Shown piece by piece: positions 55,893-63,782 of a stretch of DNA of 64,000 bases (the stretch's first letter is position 1; every line of letters starts with the position of its first letter). The DNA lies in assembly GCF_000722635.1 (NCBI RefSeq), contig NZ_JOKH01000002.1:360337-424336 (forward strand), read 5' to 3'. The DNA comes from Endozoicomonas numazuensis. GTDB taxonomy: Bacteria; Pseudomonadota; Gammaproteobacteria; Pseudomonadales; Endozoicomonadaceae. Both the position numbers and the translations under genes were made by a program. The notes beneath the pieces were generated by a model. That model saw only the letters and a program-made list of their open reading frames with translations. It ran no database searches and was not told the origin of the DNA.

Positions 55893-56516
55893 ATGAAGCT
55901 TTTCCAGACAAGTAATATTATCTACTTTACCATCTTGTTTGGCGGGTTACTGATCGGTATTCCTTTAACCGCAAAGCCTGCCCCAACATTTGAAAGATCA
56001 GCCATCCTTTCAGAAATCAGAGCACTGCAGGAAACGCTGGAGCAGCAAAAAATCGTACTGGCGGAACAAGAGCAAGTATTGATTAAATACAACAATAACT
56101 ATTCTGACATGCCTCTCTACGAAACATGGGATGCAACCCTGTATCAGAACCCCGAGAACTGCACCAATACCACACGCAAAGAGCACGAGAAACTGGTCTA
56201 TAAAGTGGCCAGTTACACAACTCTTGCACTGGCATCCATCCCTGCAGTCATTGGCCCTGCTGTCGAAGGCTATCGCCACCACATCACGTTTAATGTGAAA
56301 AAAGAGTCCGTGCTTTTGACCGCTTTTACCTGGCCCATTGCTTCAGCCTTTGGCAACACCTTTTTTGATCTCCACATTGCCACCAATCAGGAAGAAGACC
56401 TGCTACACAAGATACTCAATGCGGTGCCGACCACAATGATTGTATTAACCAGTCTCTATACCGCAGCCTCTCTGGTCCATTTCGGCAGAAAATACGGATT
56501 TCAAGGTGGCTGGTAA
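55893..56516 (+). CDS. membrane protein, first of a tandem paralogous pair
   Basis: A 207-residue protein starting MKLFQTSN (GAGG 5 nt before; the frame is open to a GTG at 55872). N-terminal hydrophobic segment, then a coiled coil (LSEIRALQETLEQQKIVLAE), then a Cys-containing segment and two or three hydrophobic segments. The segment VASYTTLALASIPAVIGPAV with GYRHH aligns with the next gene. No known family. The alternation of signal/TM, coiled coil and TM hairpin suggests an envelope or secreted membrane-active protein. Confidence 0.75.
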   Translation: MKLFQTSNIIYFTILFGGLLIGIPLTAKPAPTFERSAILSEIRALQETLEQQKIVLAEQEQVLIKYNNNYSDMPLYETWDATLYQNPENCTNTTRKEHEKLVYKVASYTTLALASIPAVIGPAVEGYRHHITFNVKKESVLLTAFTWPIASAFGNTFFDLHIATNQEEDLLHKILNAVPTTMIVLTSLYTAASLVHFGRKYGFQGGW

Positions 56517-56520
56517 GTAC

Positions 56521-57207
56521 ATGAAGTTATTCGCAAACTTTCTCAGCCAACGATCAGCGCTCTCGCATCGAGGCTTCCTCAAAGCATTATTCTTCTTTCT
56601 TTATTTTGCATCACTCAACCTACCCGCCGCCGTATTCGAAGCGGACTTTAATGACTGGAATATTGATGAGCTCATTGAGTTCAGAGATAAACTGAAATCA
56701 GAGGTGTCACACTATGCATTTCAGATCGCTGAAAATGAGCGACAGATATACAAAACAAGAACAAACGAAGCCCAAAACACGGATTACACAGGCAGTGGCC
56801 TGACGCCTCTCAACTGCTCCAATGCAACCCAGCCTGTTATTAATGAGAAACTTCAAACATTATCAAAAGCTTCATCTTACATATCAGGCGTTTCCACCGT
56901 CATAGGACCGGGTACAGAAATTATTCATAACTATGTTGCCCACTACCGAAGAAAACTACCTGTCCCCCTGAGCAGCTACGGCTGGCTGGTGCTGGATGAA
57001 GTCTGCAACCTCTTTTTTATAGCGCACTTTACGTTTGACTGGCTGAACGGCGATGACACCCTCGGCTCGTACATTGGCAACATTGTGCCTTCTATGATGA
57101 TGATTACCATAGATAATGTCGGACTGCTTACACTGTTTATTATTCACACCCGACTGATACAATTGAAGACTCCTGAGCGGCAATCCTTGCTGAATGGGAT
57201 AAACTGA
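56521..57207 (+). CDS. membrane protein, second of a tandem paralogous pair
   Basis: A 228-residue protein starting MKLFANFLSQ, 4 nt after the first gene. Same plan: hydrophobic start, coiled coil (LIEFRDKLKSEVSHYAFQIA), LNCSNATQP, then SKASSYISGVSTVIGPGTEI with HYRRK and C-terminal hydrophobic segments. Similarity to the neighbour (VIGP, a position-matched Cys and the basic YRxx) indicates gene duplication with strong divergence. Function unknown. Confidence 0.75.
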   Translation: MKLFANFLSQRSALSHRGFLKALFFFLYFASLNLPAAVFEADFNDWNIDELIEFRDKLKSEVSHYAFQIAENERQIYKTRTNEAQNTDYTGSGLTPLNCSNATQPVINEKLQTLSKASSYISGVSTVIGPGTEIIHNYVAHYRRKLPVPLSSYGWLVLDEVCNLFFIAHFTFDWLNGDDTLGSYIGNIVPSMMMITIDNVGLLTLFIIHTRLIQLKTPERQSLLNGIN

Positions 57208-57512
57208 TACAATTGACTCACCGCTACTAAAAACCTACGACAATCACTGATTATCTGGGTTTATCTACACCGTCAACACGGCTGCATACCGAAGTATGTC
57301 TTACGCCACTCTTGTGTAGGGTTTAAGGTCGAGCTGTAACGTGTCTCGACCATATCTATCTAGTGCCCGAACGGAAAATGCTCTTTTCTGTTCGAAGTTC
57401 AGCCTTCATAAGCCAGATATTTGAATAATCGATCAATAGGCTTTCTGATTTGTCAGTTTCATCGTAATTTTCTTACCAAACTCGTCATTTCTGCAATTTC
57501 AAGACAAGCGAC
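57208..57512. other. intergenic region
   Basis: About 305 bases between the paralogous pair and the second IS30 element; no gene. On the minus strand, the segment abutting the IS (57512 leftwards) is open for about 17 codons in the frame of the lysozyme-like gene and may be its original C-terminus. Confidence 0.35.
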
Positions 57513-58592
57513 GCTGGATTCAAGCAATAAGTGCAAGCAACTCCCCGGTGTAGACTTCGAGCGGAGTTCGCCCACCTAATACTTTTCTCGGCATGGTATT
57601 GATTAACAATTCAGTTTCTCGAATCTCTGCTGCTGTCAGACCCCCGAGAGCCATTTTCTTAGGCCAGGTTCGACGGATGATGCCATTAGTATTCTCGTTC
57701 GTTCCTCTCTGGTAACTGGCATAAGGCTTGGCAAAAAATACATCAGCACTCACTGCTTTAGCTACCTTTTCATGAGCGGCAAACTCACCCCCGTTATCCA
57801 GTGTGATGGTGCAAACAGATGATACCCGTCCCAGCAATTTAATCATGCTATCTGCAACCGTTTCTGCTTGCTTGTTGTCCACTTTATCAATCAGTGTGAA
57901 GCGGCTTTTTCGGTCAACCAATGTCACCAGGTGAGCGTCCTGTCCAAATACCGTGTCACCTTCCCAGTCTCCCAGGCGAGACCGAAGATCTACAACCTCA
58001 GGACGTTCAGTAATATCAACGCGATTGGGTATCAGGGAACGTCCCGCCTTGCGTTTACCGCCCTTGCAGCGTCTCTTTCCAAAACGAGGCAGCTTCTTGT
58101 ACAGTGTGCCTCCGCTGGCCTTGTTATCAGCGATACGAGCGTAAATAGTGGTATGGCTCAAGGTGATTTCAGGGATCTCGATTTTCATCCTGCAGCTGAT
58201 GTTCTCAGGTGACCAGCCAAGCAGCAGACCATTTTCTATAATCGGCATTTGTCGTTCATCGACTTTACTGTATTTTCTGGCTGACACTCTACGATGAATA
58301 GCCATACTGTGAGCTGTCTCGGCACAATAACCGTTGCCATCAGTATTGCGTTGAAGCTCCCGAGATAAGGTGCCTGCACTGGTGCCAATTCTCTCTGCAA
58401 TCTCTTTCTGCGTAAGACCTGTCCCAAGAAGAGCTTCGATCTGGTATCGTTGCCCCTGAGTCAGTTGCTTGTATAGTTTGGTTTGTGTATTCATTCCTGA
58501 CTTCCATTTCTGAGTGTGAGAGCTACAGAATGTACCAGCAGCTGGCTCACATCTGAAATATCAGTCGATTGCACTTATTGTATTAATCCAGC
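57513..58592 (-). mobile_element. second IS30 family element
   Basis: 1080 bp with imperfect inverted repeats at 57513-57535 and 58570-58592 (ends GCTGGATT, inner CAATAAGTGCA). No clean target duplication was seen at its edges. It is distinct in sequence from the IS30 element at 12532. It truncates the C-terminus of the lysozyme-like gene. Confidence 0.88.
57520..58494 (-). CDS. IS30 family transposase
   Basis: A 324-residue DDE transposase. The helix-turn-helix reads GLTQKEIAERIGTSAGTLSR. Catalytic motifs are LGDWEGDTVFG (Asp), TLDNGGEFAAHE (Asp) and QRGTNENTNGIIRR (Glu). Complete. Similar organisation to but low identity with the transposase at 12539-13531. Confidence 0.95.
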   Translation of the reverse strand: MNTQTKLYKQLTQGQRYQIEALLGTGLTQKEIAERIGTSAGTLSRELQRNTDGNGYCAETAHSMAIHRRVSARKYSKVDERQMPIIENGLLLGWSPENISCRMKIEIPEITLSHTTIYARIADNKASGGTLYKKLPRFGKRRCKGGKRKAGRSLIPNRVDITERPEVVDLRSRLGDWEGDTVFGQDAHLVTLVDRKSRFTLIDKVDNKQAETVADSMIKLLGRVSSVCTITLDNGGEFAAHEKVAKAVSADVFFAKPYASYQRGTNENTNGIIRRTWPKKMALGGLTAAEIRETELLINTMPRKVLGGRTPLEVYTGELLALIA

Positions 58593-59292
58593 ATCACTTT
58601 TCAAAAGATTTAAAGTTGTTGGTATACCTTCTGTACCAAATTGATACATAGCAGAAATTATTGCAGCCCGCTCATTAGATTCCGGAACAACAAATCCAGC
58701 CATTTGCTTATCCAATGACTTTTCATAGCTATCAACAACCTTATTTAGAAGTTGTGTTGCAACTTGCTCAGAAGGAAGGAAGTAAGTAATTCATATCCTT
58801 CGCAAAAACCTTCATGATCTCTGTGTATTTTTCTTCATTAGATAAAGGTGAGGATATATTAAATCCATTATCCACTATTGTTTTATCCAATATCGTCCTA
58901 TACAAGAATTCTGCACTGCTATTTTCATCCAGATTCAAGCCCAGAGATATAGCAATAGCGTGTAATTCACTAGCACTACCAGACTTACCATTAATAGCAC
59001 TTAGATCTTTGGCTTTATTTAGTATCGCAACTTGTTCATTATTTAATGTCTCTGCACCAACAGAAGAAAGCGTATTATTAATTGATTCAACACTTCTAAC
59101 AAGAAAATCAAAACCGTATCCTACTGCAAGATTTTTTTTACCATCATAATGTGCAGAAAGATCAATTTCTCTAGCTGGGCTATTTTTAAACAAGGGGGCA
59201 TTTTCTTGTATTTTTATCTCACTATTTCTTGTTTCAATATAGCTTTTTGAAGTTATATTAAATGTAAACGACACAATAAAATTCCTTTTCAA
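58575..59292 (-). pseudogene. lysozyme-like glycoside hydrolase gene, frameshifted and IS-truncated
   Basis: The intact start encodes EIDLSAHYDGKKNLAVGYGF and a helical domain to DMNYLLPSF, where the frame stops. Continuing in another frame gives LLPSEQVATQLLNKVVDSYE and ESNERAAIISAMYQFG, like the conserved RAAL-FN-G helix of T4-type lysozymes. The shift coincides with a tetranucleotide run (GAAG)3 on the plus strand at 58771-58782; loss of one unit restores the frame. The last few codons lie in the IS30 end. A peptidoglycan-directed toxin or effector is the likely ancestor. The assignment to lysozyme is by motif impression only. Confidence 0.6.
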
Positions 59293-59321
59293 CTAATATC
59301 TTTTTAATTAACAGTATTTTC

Positions 59322-59474
59322 ATTCGAAAAACACTCTGCACCGATGATAGTTACCTATATCACCTTTAATTAGCGATTTAGCATGCAAAATACTCACACT
59401 TGAACCACTCCACAAGTATTTACCAGGATATCTCTTCACTAAAGCAAATACATAAATTTCACCTTTATATTTAA
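59322..59474 (-). pseudogene. orphan C-terminal fragment adjoining the truncated ISL3 copy
   Basis: About 50 codons ending in a stop at 59322 (LKYKGEIYVFALVKRYPGKY, then HAKSLIKGDIGNYHRCRVFFE-type end). It begins exactly where the ISL3 element starts, so its 5' part was displaced. It may be the C-terminus of the lipase-domain protein at 62517-63065 or of a small gene between; this cannot be decided. It precedes the lysozyme-like gene by about 30 nt. Confidence 0.5.
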
Positions 59475-60023
59475 GGCTCTTCAGGGATAACTGTGGGTAA
59501 AAATGAACAGATTTTGAGATAAAAGCATCAGTAGCAAACTTTTGATAGTTTTTTGTTGATGGACAAAAAAACAACAAAAGTGACCACTGATGCTGATTAA
59601 AACTATCCTCAATAAAGTTCATAAACTCAAGTCATTTGTTTATCAAGATGTAAAGCTCGGCTTCTATCAAGGTTCTGAAGTATTCAATGTAACCGTTGTT
59701 CCACGAAAGAACAGTCACGCTATCTGCTCAGGATGCCAGAAGCCTGCTCCTGGCTATGATCATCTTGCTGAACGTCGCTTCGAGTTTATCCCTCTCTGGG
59801 GCATCAGGGTTTTCCTGCTCTACATAATGCGACGGGTGGAATGCAATTCATGTGGTGTAAAGGTTGAACAGGTTCCATGGGCTGATGGCAAGAAGGAGCT
59901 GACCAAAGTTTACATGCAGTTCCTCGCACATTGGGCAAAAAAGTTATCGTGGAAAGAGGTTGCCAGTAGTTTCAGTACTTCATGGGAGAAAGTCTTTCAT
60001 GCTGTTGAGTACGTTGTTGAATG
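59475..60023 (+). mobile_element. truncated copy of the ISL3 element
   Basis: Left 549 bp of the same element as at 31280, nearly identical (one difference in the first 70 bases). It contains the first 143 codons of the transposase (ATG at 59590). It ends abruptly in GTTGTTGAATG, where the REP element begins. The right half is absent from the window, so a deletion accompanied or followed the REP insertion. Confidence 0.93.
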
Positions 60024-60057
60024 ACTCGTTCCCACGCTCCAGCGTGGGAATGCATAC
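60022..60057 (+). repeat. REP palindrome, copy A
   Basis: 36 bp containing the perfect 10-bp hairpin TTCCCACGCT / AGCGTGGGAA with a 2-nt loop, preceded by TGACTCG and followed by TGCATAC. An identical copy in inverted orientation lies at 62480-62515 on the other side of the RAYT gene. Confidence 0.9.
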
Positions 60058-60083
60058 CTAAACTCACCATAACCGATCCACCT

Positions 60084-60593
60084 CTAACAAACCTCAACAC
60101 CAAGGTAATTCCTCGCGCTGGAATAACGCCAGTGTTCTGCTCTATCCACATAACCACGCTTCACCGGGTTTTGATGAATATATTCCACTTTCTGTCTCAT
60201 CGTAACTTCACCCTGGATTAACTCGGGGTGAACACCTTCCTGCCAGAACTGAAAAGCCCTGTCATTTTTATACGCCTTCTTGTAAAAAGCCAGCTGGTCG
60301 AGTACTGTTTTTGCTTTTCTCTCACTCAGCCACTGGATTAACTGCTTGGCGGTGTAAGCTTTAAATTTTGCTATATCTTTATCCAACTCTGGACTCTGCG
60401 CCAGAATGTGTAGATGATTTTCAAGAATCACATAGGCATGTATTTTCATGCCTTGGCTCATCAAATGTCTCATTGAGTCCAGTAGTATGGCGACAGTCTC
60501 TGGCCTGGTAAAAACAGAGATCCAGTGCAGTACGGTTAACGTCATAAAATGCGGTTGATCCGGTTGAGTGAATTTATATCGACTTCTACCCAT
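60084..60593 (-). CDS. REP-associated tyrosine transposase (RAYT)
   Basis: A 169-residue Y1-type HUH transposase. It has IHAYVILENHLHILAQ with the HxH metal motif (HLH), the catalytic Tyr in KVEYIHQNPVKRGYV, and the C-terminal HWRYSSARNYL block. RAYTs nick REP hairpins and are held responsible for REP spread. Here the gene lies between two inverted REP copies, the classical arrangement, but a group II intron has entered between its 5' side and the upstream REP. Confidence 0.95.
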   Translation of the reverse strand: MGRSRYKFTQPDQPHFMTLTVLHWISVFTRPETVAILLDSMRHLMSQGMKIHAYVILENHLHILAQSPELDKDIAKFKAYTAKQLIQWLSERKAKTVLDQLAFYKKAYKNDRAFQFWQEGVHPELIQGEVTMRQKVEYIHQNPVKRGYVDRAEHWRYSSARNYLGVEVC

Positions 60594-60662
60594 TTCTTAT
60601 TCCGAGTGTTTTATTAGTCAGATCGGGATAGGGCGTAGCCTCACGGCTACGCTCCTCCCACA

Positions 60663-60692
60663 ACACCCAGCATACGGGTCCGTACTGGGCGT
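60663..60692 (-). ncRNA. group II intron domain V
   Basis: Minus-strand CGCCCAGTACGGACCCGTAT followed by GCTGGGTG folds as the domain V stem (CGCCCAG with CTGGGTG, TACGG with CCGTA). It follows the RT stop and is followed by a domain VI hairpin GCGTAGCC/GGCTACGC. Confidence 0.8.
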
Positions 60693-60701
60693 TTCGGCCA
60701 G

Positions 60702-61988
60702 TTAAGCGGCCAACAATCTGATTAAACCTAACTTATCAAACCAACTATTGGGTAGCGCCATGTGTAACGCAGGACTCCGGCTCACTCGCCAATGTCCTTT
60801 TCCTGAAGCTACCGTTTGCCTTGTCAGTTTGTCACTGATTCCCTGCTTTCGCAGTTCCTTGTACCGCTTTGGGCTTCTCTTCCATTGATACCAGAGCAGA
60901 CTTCGCAACCGCCTTCTTATCCAACAGTCAAAGTGTTCAAACTCTGTGCGGGTTTCTACTTCTCGGAAGTAGTTCTTCCATCCCTGCAAGTACCTGTTGA
61001 GTCCTTCCAGCCTCTGCTCAAGGGATCGACCTCCCTTTCGGGTTAGCTGTCTGATTTTATCCTTGAAGCGCTTGCCACTCTTTGTCGCAAGGGTTTTCCT
61101 GCCGTCTCGGGTAAAACTGTACCCCAGAAAGGGGCGCTTCCATGCCCGATCAACCGCGCTCTTTGTGTGATTGACTTTCAGTTTCATTTTACCCTCGATC
61201 AGCTTGACCAGACTGGCCATCACCCTTTCCCCTGCCTTCTTACTTTTAACAAACACACGACAGTCGTCAGCGTACCGAACAAATCGCAGACCTCGATTTT
61301 CGAGCGTTCTGTCAAGTTCGTCCAATACTATGTTTGAAAGTACAGGAGACAGGGGACCTCCCTGTGGCACACCCTCCGCTTGCGGTTTTACCAGCCCGTT
61401 TTCCATCACTCCGGACTTCAGGAATCGACGAATCAAACGCAATACATCCTTGTCCTCTATATGCTCTGCCAACTTTGCCATCAGTCGATCATGGTTGACC
61501 CGGTCGAAAAACTTCGACAAATCAATATCCACCACCCAGTTGTAACCATCCTTCATATACAACTGAGCCTGACTGATAGCCTGATGTGCAGACCTATAGG
61601 GCCTAAATCCGTAGCTGTAAGCCGAGAACCTTGGCTCCCACTCTGCCTGCAATACTTGTTGTATTGCCTGCTGCACCATTCGATCAAGAGCTGTTGGTAT
61701 ACCCAACTTTCGCTCTCCTCCGTCCGGCTTGGGAATCAGAACTCTTCTTACTGGAGTGGGTTTCCACAACCCTCTGCTCAAACACTGCCTCAGTTGACGA
61801 CCATGCCCTTGTAAATACGTGAACAGGTCTTCCACTGTCATGCGGTCAATGCCTGCCGCTCCTTTGTTGCGTTTTACTCGCTGAAAGGCTTTCTTCAGAT
61901 TATTGGGGTGGGCGATACGTGCCATCAAGCCTGTATCGCTTGCCGGGCTTTCGTAATCCTGTGATGCCGACACAACCTCAGCCCTCAT
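60702..61988 (-). CDS. ltrA: group II intron reverse transcriptase/maturase
   Basis: A 428-residue intron-encoded protein (the frame is open to 62027; the ATG at 61988 has GGAGG about 10 nt upstream). RT0-RT7 are intact: KRNKGAAGIDRMT, KPDGGERKLGIPTALDR, VDIDLSKFFDRVNHD, GVPQGGPLSPVLSN, and the active site RFVRYADDCRVFVKS. The maturase X domain follows (LEGLNRYLQGWKNYFREVET). No C-terminal HNH endonuclease is evident; the protein ends soon after domain X. It probably supports splicing and retrohoming. Different lineage from the fragments at 14300 and 17866. Confidence 0.95.
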   Translation of the reverse strand: MRAEVVSASQDYESPASDTGLMARIAHPNNLKKAFQRVKRNKGAAGIDRMTVEDLFTYLQGHGRQLRQCLSRGLWKPTPVRRVLIPKPDGGERKLGIPTALDRMVQQAIQQVLQAEWEPRFSAYSYGFRPYRSAHQAISQAQLYMKDGYNWVVDIDLSKFFDRVNHDRLMAKLAEHIEDKDVLRLIRRFLKSGVMENGLVKPQAEGVPQGGPLSPVLSNIVLDELDRTLENRGLRFVRYADDCRVFVKSKKAGERVMASLVKLIEGKMKLKVNHTKSAVDRAWKRPFLGYSFTRDGRKTLATKSGKRFKDKIRQLTRKGGRSLEQRLEGLNRYLQGWKNYFREVETRTEFEHFDCWIRRRLRSLLWYQWKRSPKRYKELRKQGISDKLTRQTVASGKGHWRVSRSPALHMALPNSWFDKLGLIRLLAA

Positions 61989-62479
61989 AACGTCGCAGCC
62001 TCCGGTTCCGCCGTGACCACTTGGCATGAGTTCCAGTGTTTGCTGGATTTGTCTGCGTCCGGTGTATCGAATAACAGAAACTATTCACCACTCTGTACCG
62101 TTCAGGCCTTCACTGACATTCGCCAGCTACTATGCCGTCTGCTGACTTCTGTATGGCGATCAGGCCACCTTACGATAGCCTCAGTCCGAAATATCAGACA
62201 CCACACAGACCTCCCGAGGTAAGTCACACCGCCTTCGCCGCACAACCGCCAGATCTACTGCCTGAATGTCCGGATGAGTATGGACTTCGTCATCATACGC
62301 TGACTCGTCCTCACGCAGACAGCCTCATATCTGATTTCTGTTCGTCGGCTCGCGGTTTTGCTCCACACTGCCTTCAGCCTGCATCTCACGATACAAACCT
62401 TGTGCTTCGCTAGTCCTTCGCCCTCATCTGGCTGGACAGGGGACTTTCACCCCCAAGCTGTGTGACATGCTCGGCACAC

Positions 62480-62515
62480 GTATGCATTCCCACGCTGGAG
62501 CGTGGGAACGAGTCA
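62480..62515 (-). repeat. REP palindrome, copy B
   Basis: Exact reverse-oriented copy of the REP at 60022-60057. It interrupts the lipase-domain gene: codons LTRSHAPAWECI in the extended frame are translated REP. The group II intron begins at the next base. Confidence 0.9.
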
Positions 62516-62516
62516 A

Positions 62517-63065
62517 AGTACCATCACCATTAAACTCTGAATAGGCCGTATTTAAATGCTCCCAGTACTCATTGTATGCAGGGTCAGCATTGATGTAGCC
62601 AGAATTCACCATATACTCATGGAGTTGGAGCATAGCCTGCTGGGAGTAGGCAGAATTTTCAAAGTTTGCAGGATCAAAAACCTGTGCAGGTTTATCAAAC
62701 AGCACAGCCATCAAAGATGCCAGACCACCACCCAAGGAGTGGCCGGTAAACGAGATATTTGCGTCTGGGTATTTTGCCTTGGTTGCAAAATACAAATCAA
62801 CGGCTTGCTCTAGCTGCTGACTATAAGCTCCCGTTGCCAGTGGTGCATTTGCAACAATAGTATCATTGAGAACATTATCGGTACCCGAGAAGGCAATAAC
62901 AACTTCCGTTCCATTCGTATAAACAGCTCCGATGAAGTCGCTTTCTTCATCAATTACCCTCTTCCCATCCATTTGCCAGCCATCTTGCAAAACAATGGTA
63001 TTCGACTCATTTGTCTTATATACATGCAAAGCAAGTTGTGCGTAAACACTAGTTTCTATTGTCAT
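62517..63065 (-). pseudogene. lipase class 3 domain of a type I-secreted effector, C-terminally truncated
   Basis: From the ATG at 63065 about 183 residues of a lipase_3 domain remain, with ITFTGHSLGG-like ISFTGHSLGGGLASLMAVLF (nucleophile Ser about residue 110). The start TIETSVYAQLALHVYKTNES is typical of large type I-secreted proteins whose N-terminal lipase domain is followed by repeats. At NGDGT the frame enters the REP element and stops about 30 codons later. The remainder of the gene is missing. It lies downstream of a HlyD-type gene on the same strand. Confidence 0.82.
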
Positions 63066-63105
63066 TATTTCACTTCCTTATTAATAGTATTTCATGGGTT
63101 ACTGC

Positions 63106-63762
63106 TTATAATTCACAACCACCTCGTGAATACGGCTTATCGGTGACACACCGATACTTTGGTGCACCTCTAGGCCTTTTTAACCATCGTTCCTTTTTCT
63201 TTTTCAGAGACAGGTTTCTTTCACCACTGTATCTGACTCTCACCAACATATTAGGTGACGTTCTCTGTTCGATATATTTCATGGATATAGGATAAGGAAC
63301 CCATTCACCCAGTTCATAACGGAATTCTATGTACTTATATTTTGGATCGGGTAGGCCAAGCAGAGTCACTCTTCTAGGGCCATCCGTCGTATACCAGGTA
63401 GCAATCACAAACCACTGACCAGTCTCTGGATTTTTGTCAAAAACAACAGGTAAGAAGCTGGAACTCCACTCTTTTGGCTTATCAGATATATCATCACCTA
63501 TGATACTCAAGGTCATATTCTTGACCTCTATAAACCCAGGCCCTGCAATTTGCCCTCCTTTTTTAAAATAGGCAGCCCTTTTTACCCACACCACTTCACC
63601 AGTCGACAAAGCTACCTCTTCCTTCCATGAAAAACGATTCTCACCATCCCAATCGACGTACCAGTAAACCGCTACTATCGTTAAGACGAAGAAGGAAAAC
63701 ACTTTATGTTTTTTGATAAAAAGCCAAAGCTTTTTACTCAACCCAGCAATAAATTTCATCAT
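63106..63762 (-). CDS. hypothetical single-TM protein in the type I secretion locus
   Basis: A 218-residue protein. The basic N-terminus (SKKLWLFIKKHK) and one TM segment (VFSFFVLTIVAVYWYV) indicate an N-in inner-membrane anchor. A beta-rich periplasmic domain of about 170 residues follows, ending in a basic, Cys-containing tail (KYRCVTDKPYSRGGCEL). No family recognised. It lies 20 nt after the HlyD-family gene and before the lipase gene, so it may be an immunity or accessory protein for the secreted toxin (inference). Confidence 0.7.
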   Translation of the reverse strand: MMKFIAGLSKKLWLFIKKHKVFSFFVLTIVAVYWYVDWDGENRFSWKEEVALSTGEVVWVKRAAYFKKGGQIAGPGFIEVKNMTLSIIGDDISDKPKEWSSSFLPVVFDKNPETGQWFVIATWYTTDGPRRVTLLGLPDPKYKYIEFRYELGEWVPYPISMKYIEQRTSPNMLVRVRYSGERNLSLKKKKERWLKRPRGAPKYRCVTDKPYSRGGCEL

Positions 63763-63782
63763 TCCATTTCAACCTCTCAAAG

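Larger units (their letters stand above)
60622..62479 (-). mobile_element. complete group II intron inserted in the REP-RAYT cassette
   Basis: 1858 nt on the minus strand. The 5' end GTGTGCCGAG (62479) directly follows GCATAC of REP copy B. It has a long structured 5' RNA region, the RT gene, domain V (about 60663-60692) and a domain VI hairpin ending CCCGAT at 60622. Excising it joins GCATAC to CTGACT, and REP copy A also continues GCATACCT, which supports both boundaries. Confidence 0.88.

Noticed and set aside
62424-62516. C-terminal 31 codons of the lipase frame
   Set aside because: These are translated REP and intron sequence, not part of the native protein.
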